NCBI RefSeq assembly: GCF_900105835.1
Contig: NZ_LT629783.1
Coordinates: forward strand, 3,928,501-3,992,500
Direction of reading: 5' to 3'
From: Pseudomonas fragi
GTDB taxonomy: Bacteria > Pseudomonadota > Gammaproteobacteria > Pseudomonadales > Pseudomonadaceae
Length of the DNA: 64,000 nucleotides
Below, piece by piece: positions 54,509-64,000 of the stretch. Both the position numbers and the translations under genes were made by a program. Within the stretch, counting starts at the first letter, position 1. Each line of letters starts with the position of its first letter. The notes below the pieces were generated by a model. That model made no database searches. It saw only the letters and a program-made list of their open reading frames with translations, and was not told the origin of the DNA.

Positions 54509-56254
54509 ATGACCCGGCCCAAAGCCAACGAGATGCTGGCTGCCTTGACGGCCTACAAACGTGCTTTTTTCAATATCGGCCTGTTCTCGGCCGTGATCAA
54601 TTTACTGATGCTGGCCCCGGCGTTGTACATGTTGCAGGTGTACGACCGGGTGCTGGCCTCGGGCAATCAAATGACCCTGTTGATGCTGACGCTGATGATC
54701 CTCGGCCTGTTTGGCCTGATGGGCGCGTTGGAATGGGTGCGTAGCCAGGTGGTGATCCGCCTCGGCACGCAGATGGACATGCGCTTGAATCAGCGCGTCT
54801 ACGACGCCGCTTTCGAGGCGCAATTGCGCACCGGCAGCCCGGCCGCAGCGCAGGCGTTGAATGACCTCACCAGCCTGCGCCAGTTCGCGACGGGCAATGC
54901 GTTGTTCGCGTTTTTCGATGCGCCGTGGTTTCCGGTGTATCTGTTTGTGATCTTTATGTTCAGCCCCTGGCTGGGGCTGTTGGCCTTGGGCGGCGCAGTG
55001 CTGTTGATGCTTCTGGCGTGGGTCAATCAACACGTTTCCCAGGCCCCGCTCAAGGCCGCCAGCGAGTTGTCGGTGCAGGCCACCCAGCAGGCCAGCGCCC
55101 ATTTGCGCAATGCCGAGGCCATTGAGGCCATGGGCATGCTCGACACCTTGCGCGGGCGTTGGCTGGCGCAGCACACGGCCTTTTTGGCGCAGCAGAATCT
55201 GGCCAGCGAAAAAACCGCCACCGTCAGTGCCTGGTCCAAGGGCGTGCGCCTGGCCCTGCAATCCCTGGTGCTCGGCCTCGGCGCCTTGCTGGCGGTGCAA
55301 GGACAGATCACGGCCGGGATGATGATTGCTGGCTCCATTTTGATGGGCCGCGTGTTGAGCCCCATCGATCAGTTGATTGGCGTGTGGAAGCAGTGGAGCT
55401 CGGCGCGCCTGGCTTATCAACGCCTTGAAGCCTTGCTGCAATGCTATCCAGCCCGGGCGCCGCGCATGGCTTTGCCCGCGCCACGGGGCGAGCTGGCGGT
55501 GGAGCAATTGAGTGCCAGTGCGCCCGGCACCCGTCGCGCCACCTTGGCCAACCTGAGTTTTACCCTGCCGGCCGGGCAGGTGTTGGGCGTGATCGGGCCG
55601 TCCGGTTGTGGCAAGTCAACCCTGGCCCGGCTGTTGATCGGCGTGTGGCAGCCGCTGGCAGGCAAGGTGCGGCTGGACGGTGCCGAGCTGTCGCAGTGGG
55701 ACAAACACCAGCTTGGCCCACACTTGGGTTACTTGCCCCAGGACATTCAGCTGTTTGCCGGCACCATCGCGCAAAATATCGCACGCTTTGCCGAGGTGGA
55801 TGCCGACAAGGTACTGGCCGCCGCGCAACTGGCGGGGGTACATCAGCTGATTCTGCAATTGCCCGAAGGTTATGAAACGCGCCTGGGCGAGGGTGGTGCC
55901 GGGTTGTCCGGCGGGCAGAAGCAGCGCATCGGCCTGGCTCGCGCGCTGTACGGTCTGCCTGCGGTGATCGTGCTCGACGAACCCAATTCCAACCTCGATG
56001 AAGCTGGTGAGCAGGCCTTGTTGCAGGCCATTGCCCAGCTCAAACAGCACAAGCGAACCCTGATTTTGATCACCCACAAACCCAATGTGCTGACCCTCAC
56101 CGATCAACTGCTGATTCTGCGCGAGGGCCAGTTGCAAGCCTTTGGCCCGACGGCCAAGGTGCTCGGTGCGCCCGTCGCGGCCAAACCTGCGGCGCCCAAA
56201 ACGGCGATGAACGTGAGCTACCGGCTCGGTACGGCAGAGGCGAACAAGGCATGA
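54509..56254 (+). CDS. hasD: HasD type I secretion ABC transporter
   Basis: A 581-residue inner-membrane ATPase/permease. Six membrane spans (about 15-300) then the nucleotide-binding domain: Walker [11 protein letters not shown]-loop, signature LSGGQKQR, Walker [13 protein letters not shown], and H-loop ITHKP. It powers export of HasA. The ATG at 54509 is preferred over upstream frames that run through the REP pair. Overlaps hasE by four bases. Confidence 0.92.
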   Translation: MTRPKANEMLAALTAYKRAFFNIGLFSAVINLLMLAPALYMLQVYDRVLASGNQMTLLMLTLMILGLFGLMGALEWVRSQVVIRLGTQMDMRLNQRVYDAAFEAQLRTGSPAAAQALNDLTSLRQFATGNALFAFFDAPWFPVYLFVIFMFSPWLGLLALGGAVLLMLLAWVNQHVSQAPLKAASELSVQATQQASAHLRNAEAIEAMGMLDTLRGRWLAQHTAFLAQQNLASEKTATVSAWSKGVRLALQSLVLGLGALLAVQGQITAGMMIAGSILMGRVLSPIDQLIGVWKQWSSARLAYQRLEALLQCYPARAPRMALPAPRGELAVEQLSASAPGTRRATLANLSFTLPAGQVLGVIGPSGCGKSTLARLLIGVWQPLAGKVRLDGAELSQWDKHQLGPHLGYLPQDIQLFAGTIAQNIARFAEVDADKVLAAAQLAGVHQLILQLPEGYETRLGEGGAGLSGGQKQRIGLARALYGLPAVIVLDEPNSNLDEAGEQALLQAIAQLKQHKRTLILITHKPNVLTLTDQLLILREGQLQAFGPTAKVLGAPVAAKPAAPKTAMNVSYRLGTAEANKA

Positions 56255-57579
56255 CGCAGTTAAATGCCAAGGTCGTTGGCGACAGCAATGTGCTGCAACT
56301 GGATGACACCCGCTATTCGCGCCTGGGCTGGTTGTTGATGCTCGGCGGCTTTCTCGGGTTTCTCGGCTGGGCGGCGTTGGCGCCGCTGGATAAAGGTGTT
56401 GCGGTGTCGGGCAAGGTGATGGTTTCAGGCCATCGCAAAGTGGTGCAGCACCCCAGTGGCGGGATTGTTGACCGTATCGACGTGCGCGACGGTGACAAGG
56501 TGGCCGCAGGCCAGGTGCTGATTCGCTTGAAGGAAACCCCGCTGCTGGGCCAGGCCCAATCCTTGCGCAGTCAGTTTTACGGCTCGTTGGCCAGTGAGGC
56601 ACGGCTTAATGCCGAGCGCGACGGTGTGGCCAGTGTGAGTTTTCCCGTTGAGTTGACGGCATTGGCAGCCGAGCCGGAGGTAGCGTCCAACCTGGCATTG
56701 CAACGGCAATTGTTCGATAGCCGCCGTCAGGCATTGTTGCTGGATCAGCAGGGTATCGACGAGAGCATCGCGGGTGCCGAGGCGCAGCTGCGTGGGGTAC
56801 GTGACTCCCAGGCCAGCAAGGTGCTGCAACGCACGGCCCTGACCGAGCAGTTGCAAGGTTTGCGTGAGCTGGCCCGTGAAGGCTATATCCCGCGCAACCG
56901 CCTGCTGGACAGCGAGCGGGTGTACGCCCAGGTGCTGGGTTCCATCAGTGAAGACTACGGCCGTATCGGCCAGTTGCAGCGACAAGTGCTGGAGATGCGT
57001 TTGAAAATTCGGCAATTGGCCGAGGAATATCAAAAGGAAGTGCGTACGCAGTTGGCCGATACCCGGGTGCGCACCGAAGATCTGCGTAACCGGCTGGCGT
57101 CGGCCGAGTTTGAACTGGCTAACAGCCAGTTGCGCGCGCCGGTGGCCGGGATTGTGGTGGGCCTGGACGTGTTTACCGAAGGCGGGGTGATTAAGCCCGG
57201 CCAGGCGCTGATGGAAATCGTACCCCAGGGCGAGCCCCTGCTGGTCGAAGCCCGGGTGCCGGTCGAGCTGGCCGATAAGGTGCACGCCGGGTTGCCGGTG
57301 GAGCTGATGTTCTCCGCCTTTAGCCAGAGCACCACGCCGCGGGTGGCGGGCGAAGTGACGCTGGTATCGGCAGATCGCCAGGTTGATGAGCGTACGGACG
57401 AACCGTATTACACGCTGCGTGCCCAGGTCAGCGAGGCGGGCATGGCCCAGTTGGCCGGGTTGCAGATTCGCCCGGGCATGCCGGTTGAGGCCTTTGTGCG
57501 CACGGGCGAGCGCTCGATGCTCAATTACCTGTTCAAGCCGCTGCTCGACCGCACCCACATGGCATTGGTGGAAGAATGA
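56251..57579 (+). CDS. hasE: HasE membrane-fusion protein
   Basis: A 442-residue HlyD/PrtE-type adaptor. One N-terminal membrane helix (about 27-47), a lipoyl half ([20 protein letters not shown]), long coiled coils (about 100-280), then the second lipoyl and barrel ([19 protein letters not shown]). It links HasD to HasF. Overlaps hasD and hasF by four bases each. Confidence 0.92.
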   Translation: MTQLNAKVVGDSNVLQLDDTRYSRLGWLLMLGGFLGFLGWAALAPLDKGVAVSGKVMVSGHRKVVQHPSGGIVDRIDVRDGDKVAAGQVLIRLKETPLLGQAQSLRSQFYGSLASEARLNAERDGVASVSFPVELTALAAEPEVASNLALQRQLFDSRRQALLLDQQGIDESIAGAEAQLRGVRDSQASKVLQRTALTEQLQGLRELAREGYIPRNRLLDSERVYAQVLGSISEDYGRIGQLQRQVLEMRLKIRQLAEEYQKEVRTQLADTRVRTEDLRNRLASAEFELANSQLRAPVAGIVVGLDVFTEGGVIKPGQALMEIVPQGEPLLVEARVPVELADKVHAGLPVELMFSAFSQSTTPRVAGEVTLVSADRQVDERTDEPYYTLRAQVSEAGMAQLAGLQIRPGMPVEAFVRTGERSMLNYLFKPLLDRTHMALVEE

Positions 57580-58895
57580 CCGTGCGCCAGTTTGTATGTG
57601 GATTATTGATGGTGTGCGCGGGGCCGGTGCAGGCATTGGGGTTGCTGGACGCCTACGATTTGGCCGTGCGCAATGACCCGACCTTTCAGGCGGCCATCGA
57701 AGAGCGTGCCGCCGGCGAGGAGAACCGCGCCCTTGGCCGCTCCGCCTTGCTGCCGACCCTGTCGTGGAACTACAGCAACTCACGTAACGAGTCTGAAGTT
57801 ACCCAGGCCAGCACCCGGACCGATCGCGATTACCGTAGTTACGCGGCGACCTTGACCTTGCAGCAACCGCTGCTGGACTACGAAGCCTACGCACGATTTC
57901 GGCAGGGCGCGGCGCAGGCGTTGTTTTCTGATGAGCGTTTTCGCAGCAAAAGCCAGTACTTGGCAGTACGGCTGCTCAATGCCTACAGCCAGGCCTTGCT
58001 GGCGCAAGAGCGCATTGAGCTGAGCCGTGCGCAAAAGCGTGCTTTTGCCGAGCGTTTGCAGCTTAACCAGCGATTGCTCAAGGGCGGCGAGGGCACCCGC
58101 ACCGATGTGCTGGAAACCCAGGCACGGCTGAGCATGGCGGTGGCCGAAGAAATCGAGGCGCAGGACAACCAGGACGCTGCCCTGCGAGAGCTGGAGGCGA
58201 TGCTTGGCGAGCCGTTGCAGATCGGGCAACTGGCCCCGCTGGCGGTACACTTTGCGATTGCGCCGCTGGAGCCGCAGCGCTTTGAAAGCTGGCGCGAGCT
58301 GGCCCTGGCCAATAACCCGGAGCTGGCCTCGCAGCATCATGCGCTGACTTCGGCCGAGTACGAGGTGGAGCGCAAGCGGGCCGGGCACTTACCCAAACTC
58401 AGCTTGTATGCCAGCAGCCGTCAGACCAGTTCTGACTCCGAGAGTACCTATAACCAGAAGTACGACACCAACAGTGTCGGTATTCAGCTCACCGTGCCGT
58501 TGTTTGCGGGGGGATCGGTGTCGGCATCGACCCGCCAGGCCGCGCGGCAATTGTCCCAGGCCCAGTATGAACTGGACGCGCAAACAGCCAGCACGCTGGT
58601 GGACCTGCGCAAGCAGTACAACCTCAATAGCAGTGCCGCGGCCAAGGTGCGGGCCTATGAAATGGCGGTGGAGTCTGCCGGTGCCCTGGTGCAGGCGACG
58701 CAGAAAAGCGTTAGTGGCGGTGAGCGGGTCAATCTGGATGTGCTGGATGCCGAACAGCAGTTGTTCAGTGCCAAGCGGGATCTGGCTGAAGCACGCTATG
58801 CGTATTTATTGGCACGGGTACAGCTCAGGTATTACGCGGGGGTGTTGAACGAGGGGGACTTGCGGCAGGTGGCGGGGTATTTTCGGGCCCATTAA
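57576..58895 (+). CDS. hasF: HasF TolC-type outer-membrane channel
   Basis: A 439-residue TolC-family protein with a signal peptide (about 1-20, ending GPVQA) and two OEP repeats of long helices. It begins LGLLDAYDLAVRNDPTFQAA and closes the HasDEF secretion duct. It ends the operon and a REP pair follows 25 bases later. Confidence 0.9.
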   Translation: MTVRQFVCGLLMVCAGPVQALGLLDAYDLAVRNDPTFQAAIEERAAGEENRALGRSALLPTLSWNYSNSRNESEVTQASTRTDRDYRSYAATLTLQQPLLDYEAYARFRQGAAQALFSDERFRSKSQYLAVRLLNAYSQALLAQERIELSRAQKRAFAERLQLNQRLLKGGEGTRTDVLETQARLSMAVAEEIEAQDNQDAALRELEAMLGEPLQIGQLAPLAVHFAIAPLEPQRFESWRELALANNPELASQHHALTSAEYEVERKRAGHLPKLSLYASSRQTSSDSESTYNQKYDTNSVGIQLTVPLFAGGSVSASTRQAARQLSQAQYELDAQTASTLVDLRKQYNLNSSAAAKVRAYEMAVESAGALVQATQKSVSGGERVNLDVLDAEQQLFSAKRDLAEARYAYLLARVQLRYYAGVLNEGDLRQVAGYFRAH

Positions 58896-58919
58896 ACATG
58901 GCCCTATTGCGGCGTGGCC

Positions 58920-58983
58920 ATCGCGGGCAAGCCCGCTCCCACAGGTATTGCGCTGATCCTGTGGGAGCGGGCTTGCCCGCGAT
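58920..58983. repeat. REP pair (REPIN-like)
   Basis: Inverted REP copies at 58920-58943 and 58960-58983, between the converging hasF and trmA genes. Confidence 0.9.
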
Positions 58984-59013
58984 TAGGTCGACACGGTGTA
59001 TCAGAACCCGTGT

Positions 59014-60102
59014 TTACCGGCGAACCAGCAACACGCCCGATTCCATGTGGTGCGTCCACGGGAATTGGTCAAATACTGCGCAGCGCTCAATCCGGTGTGT
59101 ATCGTGCAGTTGGGCGATGTTCTCGGCCAATGTCGCCGGGTTGCACGAGATATACAGGATATTGTCGAAACGACGGGTCAGCTCGCAGGTGTCCGGGTCC
59201 ATGCCCGCACGCGGCGGATCGACAAATACACTGCCGAACTCGTAGCTTTTCAGGTCGATGCCCTGCAAGCGACGGAACGGACGCACTTCATTGAGGGCTT
59301 CGGTCAGTTCTTCGGCCGACAAGCGCACCAGCGTGACGTTATCCACAGCGTTGTCGCGCAGGTTGTTCAGCGCCGCATACACCGACGTCTTGCTGATTTC
59401 AGTGGCCAGCACTTTACGCACGCGGGTGGCCAGCGGCAGGGTGAAGTTGCCGTTGCCGCAATACAGCTCCAGCAAATCGTCCGACTTCTCACCCAGGGCG
59501 TCATACGCCCAGTTGAGCATCTTCTGATTGACCGTACCGTTTGGCTGGGTGAACGCGCCTTCAGGTTGTTGATAGGTGAAAGTGCGACCCGCCACTTCGA
59601 GCTTCTCGACCACATGGTCGCGACCAATCACGCTGCGCTTGCCCTTGGAGCGGCCAATCACGCTGATGTCGAGGTCTTTGGCTAATTGCTCGGCGGCGGT
59701 TTGCCAGTGCTCGTCCAGCGGGCGGTGATAGCACAAAGTGACCATCGCATCGCCGGCCAGGGTGGTCTGGAACTCCACCTGGAACAGCTTGTGGCTCAGG
59801 GCCGAGCTGGCTTGCCAGGCGGCCTTGAGCTGGGGCATCAGTTGGTTGATGCGCAGGCTGGCGATCGGGAAGTCTTCGATCAGGATCGGCGTGCGCTTGT
59901 CGTCCTGGGCGAACATCGCGTAATGACGGTCGCCCCCTTCACGCCACAGGCGGAACTCGGCCCGCAGGCGAAAGTGCTTCAGCGGCGAATCAAACACCTG
60001 CGGCTCAGGGGCATCGAAAGGCGCCAGCAGTTCGCGCAGGCGATTGGCCTTGGCTTCAAGCTCTACGGCGTAGGTAGCAGAATCAAACGGCAAGGCACTC
60101 AT
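59014..60102 (-). CDS. trmA: TrmA tRNA (uracil-54-C5)-methyltransferase
   Basis: A 362-residue SAM-dependent enzyme forming m5U54 in the T-loop of tRNA. SAM motif [25 protein letters not shown], and catalytic Cys in [15 protein letters not shown]. The final Glu base lies near the C-terminus. The ATG at 60102 overlaps the permease stop by four bases. Intact. Confidence 0.93.
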   Translation of the reverse strand: MSALPFDSATYAVELEAKANRLRELLAPFDAPEPQVFDSPLKHFRLRAEFRLWREGGDRHYAMFAQDDKRTPILIEDFPIASLRINQLMPQLKAAWQASSALSHKLFQVEFQTTLAGDAMVTLCYHRPLDEHWQTAAEQLAKDLDISVIGRSKGKRSVIGRDHVVEKLEVAGRTFTYQQPEGAFTQPNGTVNQKMLNWAYDALGEKSDDLLELYCGNGNFTLPLATRVRKVLATEISKTSVYAALNNLRDNAVDNVTLVRLSAEELTEALNEVRPFRRLQGIDLKSYEFGSVFVDPPRAGMDPDTCELTRRFDNILYISCNPATLAENIAQLHDTHRIERCAVFDQFPWTHHMESGVLLVRR

Positions 60103-61394
60103 GCAGGAAACCAACCTAGCTTGACCACAAACAGAATCGACAGAATGATCAGCGGCGCATTCAGTTCACGGGCGCGGCCCGACAGCAGCTTGATCACGGT
60201 CCAGGAAATAAAGCCGAAGGCGATGCCGCTGGCAATGGAGTAGGTGAACGGCATGGCCAGGGCGGTGATCACCACCGGGGCGGCCACGGTGATGTCTTCC
60301 CAGTCGATTTCGGCCAGGCCGCTCATCATCAGCACGGCCACGAACATCAGCGCAGGTGCGGTGGCGAAGGCGGGAACACTGGCGGCCAATGGCGAGAAGA
60401 ACAGCGCCAGCAGGAACATGATGCCGACCACGATGGCGGTCAGGCCGGTACGACCGCCGGCGCTCACGCCCGCTGCCGACTCGATGTAGCTGGTGGTGGT
60501 CGAAGTACCCAGCAGCGAACCGGCCATGGCCGCAGTGCTGTCAGCGATCAGGGCGCGGCCCATTTTCGGCATGTGGCCGTCCTTGCCCATCAGGCCGGCG
60601 CGCTTGGCAACGCCGATCAGGGTGCCGGAGTTGTCGAACAGGTCAACGAACAGGAAGGCGAAGATCACGCTGATCAGGCCGATGTCCAAGGCACCCTTGA
60701 TGTCCAGTTGCAGGAAAGTCGGAGCCAGCGAAGGCGGCATCGACATCACGCCACCGAAATCGGTCACGCCCATGGCGATGGAGGCAATGGTCACGGCCAG
60801 GATGCCGATCAGCACCGCGCCGCGCACTTTCATCGCTTCAAGGGCCACGATCAGGGCAAAGCCCAGGGAGGCGAGGATCACTTTTGGCTGGGCCAGGTCG
60901 CCCATGCCCACCAGGGTGGCCTTGTTGGCAACCACGATGCCGGCGTTACCCAGGGCGATCAGAGCCAAAAACAGGCCGATACCGGCGGCAATGGCCGAGC
61001 GCAGCGGCAGCGGGATGCTGTTGATGATCCATTCGCGGATGCGAAAGATCGACAACAGGAAGAACAGCACGGCCGAGATAAACACCGCACCCAGCGCTAC
61101 TTGCCAGGTATGGCCCATGTGCAGGACCACGGTGTAGGTGAAGAAGGCGTTCAGGCCCATGCCCGGTGCCAGTGCAATCGGGTAGTTGGCAATGATGCCC
61201 ATCACCGCCGAGCCGATGGCCGCTGCCAGGCAGGTGGCAACAAATACGGCGCCCTTGTCCATGCCGGTCTCGCCGAGGATGCTCGGGTTCACGAACAGGA
61301 TGTAGGCCATCGCCAGGAAGGTGGTGATACCCGCAAGAATCTCGGTACGCACATTGGTGTTGTGTGCTTTGAGTTGAAACAGCCTTTCCAGCAT
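60099..61394 (-). CDS. NCS2-family purine permease (AdeP/GhxP-like)
   Basis: A 431-residue membrane protein with about 13 spans. N-terminal [21 protein letters not shown] and [16 protein letters not shown] mark the adenine/guanine/hypoxanthine branch of the nucleobase:proton symporters. Located upstream of and overlapping trmA, so one transcript. Specificity for adenine versus guanine/hypoxanthine is not decided. Confidence 0.85.
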   Translation of the reverse strand: MLERLFQLKAHNTNVRTEILAGITTFLAMAYILFVNPSILGETGMDKGAVFVATCLAAAIGSAVMGIIANYPIALAPGMGLNAFFTYTVVLHMGHTWQVALGAVFISAVLFFLLSIFRIREWIINSIPLPLRSAIAAGIGLFLALIALGNAGIVVANKATLVGMGDLAQPKVILASLGFALIVALEAMKVRGAVLIGILAVTIASIAMGVTDFGGVMSMPPSLAPTFLQLDIKGALDIGLISVIFAFLFVDLFDNSGTLIGVAKRAGLMGKDGHMPKMGRALIADSTAAMAGSLLGTSTTTSYIESAAGVSAGGRTGLTAIVVGIMFLLALFFSPLAASVPAFATAPALMFVAVLMMSGLAEIDWEDITVAAPVVITALAMPFTYSIASGIAFGFISWTVIKLLSGRARELNAPLIILSILFVVKLGWFPA

Positions 61395-61604
61395 GCCAGT
61401 CCCCGTGGCGCCAAATGCGCCGTGATTAAATCGTTTTCAACAGCAAAGCACAGGCGCGGACCGCCTGAAGATTTTCTGTCTGTTGGAAAAAGCCGCGCAT
61501 CATACCAGCAGCTCGTGGATATGGCTGCTTTGGTTACCCTGCGGGGCCATGTTTTATAACCTTGATGTGGCAGGCATACTGCGTGCCAGTTTTTGGAGGG
61601 ACCC

Positions 61605-62042
61605 ATGAAGCACTTCATCAAACATCTATCAGTCTGTTTTGGCCTTTTCCTGAGTGCTGCCGTCAGTGCCGCGCCGGCAATGCCCTTGAGTACCCTGGAA
61701 ATTCTCAAGGTAGCGTCTGTTTCGTGCGCTGTAGAGGATGTATCGGATGGCCGCGAGCAGACCCGCTGCGATCATAACGGCCCGCATATCAAGGTGTATG
61801 TGCTGGAGCGCGGCTACGGCGGCCAGCCCAATGTGACCCTCGACGGCCAGGAAGTGGACGGCGTGCGGGCGCCGGTGTGCAATCAGGGCGAGGGGCTGGT
61901 GGCCTGCAACGGGGCAGGCACCACGGTGGGGCATGTGTATACCTTTGACCTGGGTAACAAGGACGGCGGCTGGTTCCAGTTCAGTAACAGCTCACTGGTA
62001 CCACCGCACAACCGGCTGAGTGTGCGGCTATATATAAGGTAG
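61605..62042 (+). CDS. Small secreted protein of unknown function (DUF4879-like?)
   Basis: A 145-residue protein with a signal peptide (about 1-22, cut after VSAAPA). The mature chain has four cysteines in CAVEDVSD, TRCDHNG, APVCNQG and VACNGAG, which suggests two disulfides. The pattern VSCAVEDVSDGREQTRCDHNG followed by ERGYGGQPNVTLDGQ weakly resembles the YolA/DUF4879 group. The ATG at 61605 has GGAGGG nearby. Function unknown. Confidence 0.65.
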   Translation: MKHFIKHLSVCFGLFLSAAVSAAPAMPLSTLEILKVASVSCAVEDVSDGREQTRCDHNGPHIKVYVLERGYGGQPNVTLDGQEVDGVRAPVCNQGEGLVACNGAGTTVGHVYTFDLGNKDGGWFQFSNSSLVPPHNRLSVRLYIR

Positions 62043-62060
62043 GAGCGGCGACTTGCTCCC

Positions 62061-62199
62061 GTAGCAGCTGCCGAAGGCTGCGTTCGGCGACGCAATCGTC
62101 GTAAACCCGGTCGTCGCGGTAGATCTGAATCACCGAGTTGAATGGCTTTACGACTGCTTCGCAGCCGGACGCAGCCTCGCGCTGCTCGTCAGCTGCTAC
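62061..62199. repeat. Long inverted-repeat element, copy 4 (degenerate)
   Basis: Same family as the copies at 30676, 38019 and 43728. The left arm lacks seven bases (GAACGAG) and the right arm has several substitutions. Its last bases contain the stop codon of the minus-strand MFS gene (TAG, 62196-62198). Confidence 0.75.
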
Positions 62200-63437
62200 G
62201 CAGCAGGGGGCAAGTCAGATTTTTCTTCCACCATCCGGTCCCGATTGGCCAGCCCCGGGAACAGTTTTATCCACAGGCCGGTAACAACCAGCGTGCCGAC
62301 ACCGCCCAGCACTACGGCCGGCACGGTGCCCAGCCAGTGGGCGGTGGCCCCGGATTCAAATTCCCCCAGCTGGTTGGAGGCACCGATAAACAGGCCATTG
62401 ACCGCGCTTACCCGGCCACGCATCTCGTCCGGGGTCTCCAGTTGCACAAACGAGGCGCGGATCACCATGCTGATCATGTCTGCCGCGCCCAATACCACCA
62501 GCACCGCTAACGAGAACCAGAACGAGGTCGACAGGCCAAACGCGATGGTTGCGACCCCGAATACGCCCACGGCGGTAAACATCACGCGCCCCACCTTGCG
62601 CTCCACCGGGAACCTGGCCAGCCACAATGACATCAGCAGGGCGCCGACTGCCGGTGCCGAGCGCAACATGCCCAGGCCCCAGGGGCCGGTCAGCAGAATG
62701 TCCTTGGCAAACACCGGCAGCAGCGCCGTGGCGCCGCCCAGCAGCACGGCAAACAGGTCCAGGGAGATGGCCCCCAGCACGTCCGGGCGGCTGCGGATAA
62801 AGCGGATGCCCGCCAGCAGCGAGTCCAGCGTGGCCTTGGCCTTGTTCAGCGGCAACTGACGGGCGGGCAGGGTGCTCATCAACAGGGCGGCAATCAGGTA
62901 CAGCGCCACGCTCGGGCCATATACCCACACGCTGCCAAACGCATACAGCAGGCCACCAAATGCCGGGGCAACGATGGTGGCCGATTGCTGCGCCGCCTGT
63001 GCCGCCGCCACGGCCCGCGGGAACAGTTCCACCGGCACAATCGAAGGCAGCAGCGCCTGGGTGGCGGGCATTTCGAAGGAGCGGGCAGCACCCAGCAAAA
63101 ATGCGAGGATAAAGATCATTTCCCGGGTGATATGGTCGCTGGCACTGCTGATGGCCAGTGTCAGGGCAATCATTGCCTGTAGCGACTGGCACACGGCAGC
63201 CACTCGGCGCCGGTCATAGCGGTCGGCCACATGCCCGGTGTGCAGCATAAACAGCAGGCGCGGGGCGAACTCGATCAAGCCCACCCAACCCAGGTCCATC
63301 ACATTGCCGGTGAGCTGGTAGAGGTTCCAGCCAATGGCCACGGTGAGCATTTGAAATGCACTGGCGGTAAAGATACGGGCAAACCAGAAGGCCACAAATG
63401 GCCGATGACGGCGAAGCAGAAGAGGTTGGCTGGTCAT
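62196..63437 (-). CDS. MFS exporter, EntS/DitE-like
   Basis: A 413-residue twelve-span carrier beginning MTSQPLLLRRHRPFVAFWFARI. The loop motif VADRYDRRRVAAV follows span 2. It resembles the EntS-type (siderophore exporter) group, but no siderophore genes are near. No clear ribosome-binding site precedes the ATG at 63437; the frame extends upstream to 63506. Its C-terminus runs into repeat copy 4. Confidence 0.7.
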   Translation of the reverse strand: MTSQPLLLRRHRPFVAFWFARIFTASAFQMLTVAIGWNLYQLTGNVMDLGWVGLIEFAPRLLFMLHTGHVADRYDRRRVAAVCQSLQAMIALTLAISSASDHITREMIFILAFLLGAARSFEMPATQALLPSIVPVELFPRAVAAAQAAQQSATIVAPAFGGLLYAFGSVWVYGPSVALYLIAALLMSTLPARQLPLNKAKATLDSLLAGIRFIRSRPDVLGAISLDLFAVLLGGATALLPVFAKDILLTGPWGLGMLRSAPAVGALLMSLWLARFPVERKVGRVMFTAVGVFGVATIAFGLSTSFWFSLAVLVVLGAADMISMVIRASFVQLETPDEMRGRVSAVNGLFIGASNQLGEFESGATAHWLGTVPAVVLGGVGTLVVTGLWIKLFPGLANRDRMVEEKSDLPPAA

Positions 63438-63656
63438 GTAGGAAGATCGTGGTCGAGGGCAGGGGAGGTCGAGATTATCACTGTTTTGTAACAAGAAATG
63501 ACTCAAAACATCACATCAGCCGAGGTCCGCATTGCGGGCTTGCGTCGATTCCCTGCACTTCTTGCAACGGTCTATATCAAGGGCTGAGGCATCATGTCAC
63601 GCGACAACAAACCACATTAGCCGTGTGTCAGGAATGGACTACTCTTTCATCCATGC

Positions 63657-63670
63657 TTGATCCAGATCAA
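63657..63670 (+). promoter_or_regulatory. ANR/FNR box upstream of cioA
   Basis: TTGATCCAGATCAA is a perfect TTGAT-N4-ATCAA site, 161 bases before the cioA start. The flanking gap (63438-63830) holds no gene. In P. aeruginosa ANR represses cioAB under low oxygen. Confidence 0.75.
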
Positions 63671-63830
63671 AGCCCTTCGGGTTTTATCTGGGTGGCCAGC
63701 CGGCCAGATCCCTTACGGTTGTGGATAAAAAGCGGGCACCGATTCGCTGCGGCCACGGCTTGCGAGGGTAGTTGGATACAGGCGCGATGCCTGTGTCCCC
63801 AACGACCTGATACCTGATAGAGGAAGACTT

Positions 63831-64000
63831 ATGTTCGGTTTGGAGGCTCTCGATCTCGCCCGAATTCAGTTCGCGTTTACCGTGTCGTTCCACATTCTTT
63901 TTCCCGCCATTACCATCGGTCTCGCCAGTTATCTGATGGTGCTCGAAGGCATGTGGCTGAAAACCCGTGACGACACTTACCGCGATCTGTACCACTTTTG
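63831..64000 (+). CDS. cioA: CioA cytochrome bd-type quinol oxidase subunit I (5' part)
   Basis: The first 56 residues run off the window end. The start MFGLEALDLARIQFAFTVSF matches the cyanide-insensitive oxidase subunit I; a haem-ligand His is in SFHILFPAIT. AGAGGAAG lies upstream of the ATG. cioB should follow outside the window. Confidence 0.88.
   Translation, partial: MFGLEALDLARIQFAFTVSFHILFPAITIGLASYLMVLEGMWLKTRDDTYRDLYHF

Overview
The window reads as a Pseudomonas chromosome (fluorescens/putida-like gene content) carrying an integrated genomic island. Evidence for the genus: a complete has haem-acquisition operon in the Pseudomonas order, a pcaQ-pcaHG block, a two-domain QuiC, cioA with an ANR box, and repeated REP pairs built on the GTGGGAGCGGGCTTGC motif. 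The species cannot be fixed from the sequence alone.

Region 1, about 1-22,938: a lower-G+C island that interrupts the helicase gene hrpB. Its right end holds four overlapping leftward genes (22,850 to 16,500): three large proteins of the tyrosine-recombinase class and one small coiled-coil protein. This is the arrangement described for GInt-type islands (ginABCD). The cargo to the left is metal resistance: czcD, czcRS, czcCBA, two small PtrA/DUF2790 periplasmic proteins, an OprD-type porin with a CzcR/CopR-like box, two MerR-family regulators each divergent from a target gene (a truncated dsbB-like gene and an ACR3/bile-acid-symporter-like permease), and decayed DNA including an IS66 transposase tail. 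The other end of the island lies outside the window. A possible metal-responsive small RNA sits beside the porin.

Region 2, about 22,939-41,313: core housekeeping genes. These are the 3' part of hrpB, an aldehyde dehydrogenase, a nonsense-mutated endonuclease/phosphatase-fold gene, yciC-like, DUF2076, NYN and DEDDh nuclease genes, a DMT exporter, rhlE, a YhiN-type flavoprotein, a deacetylase-family protein, GNAT, tesB, a HAD phosphatase, a secreted hydrolase, ypfJ and a DUF1016 nuclease with a damaged 5' end.

Region 3, about 41,338-49,016: a quinate/shikimate-to-protocatechuate module. QuiC makes protocatechuate from 3-dehydroshikimate and PcaHG cleaves its ring. PcaQ and a TetR protein are the local regulators, and an MFS carrier probably imports the substrate.

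Region 4, about 49,055-58,895: hasI-hasS-hasR-hasA-hasD-hasE-hasF. It encodes a cell-surface signalling sigma/anti-sigma pair, the haemophore receptor, the haemophore and its type I secretion system. Fur-like boxes precede hasI and hasR.

Region 5, about 58,920-64,000: trmA, a purine permease, an unknown small secreted protein, an MFS exporter, and the start of cioA behind a perfect ANR box.

Two repeat families are confined to the core part: five REP pairs and four copies of a roughly 145-bp long-inverted-repeat element. Most sit between converging genes. None occurs in the island.
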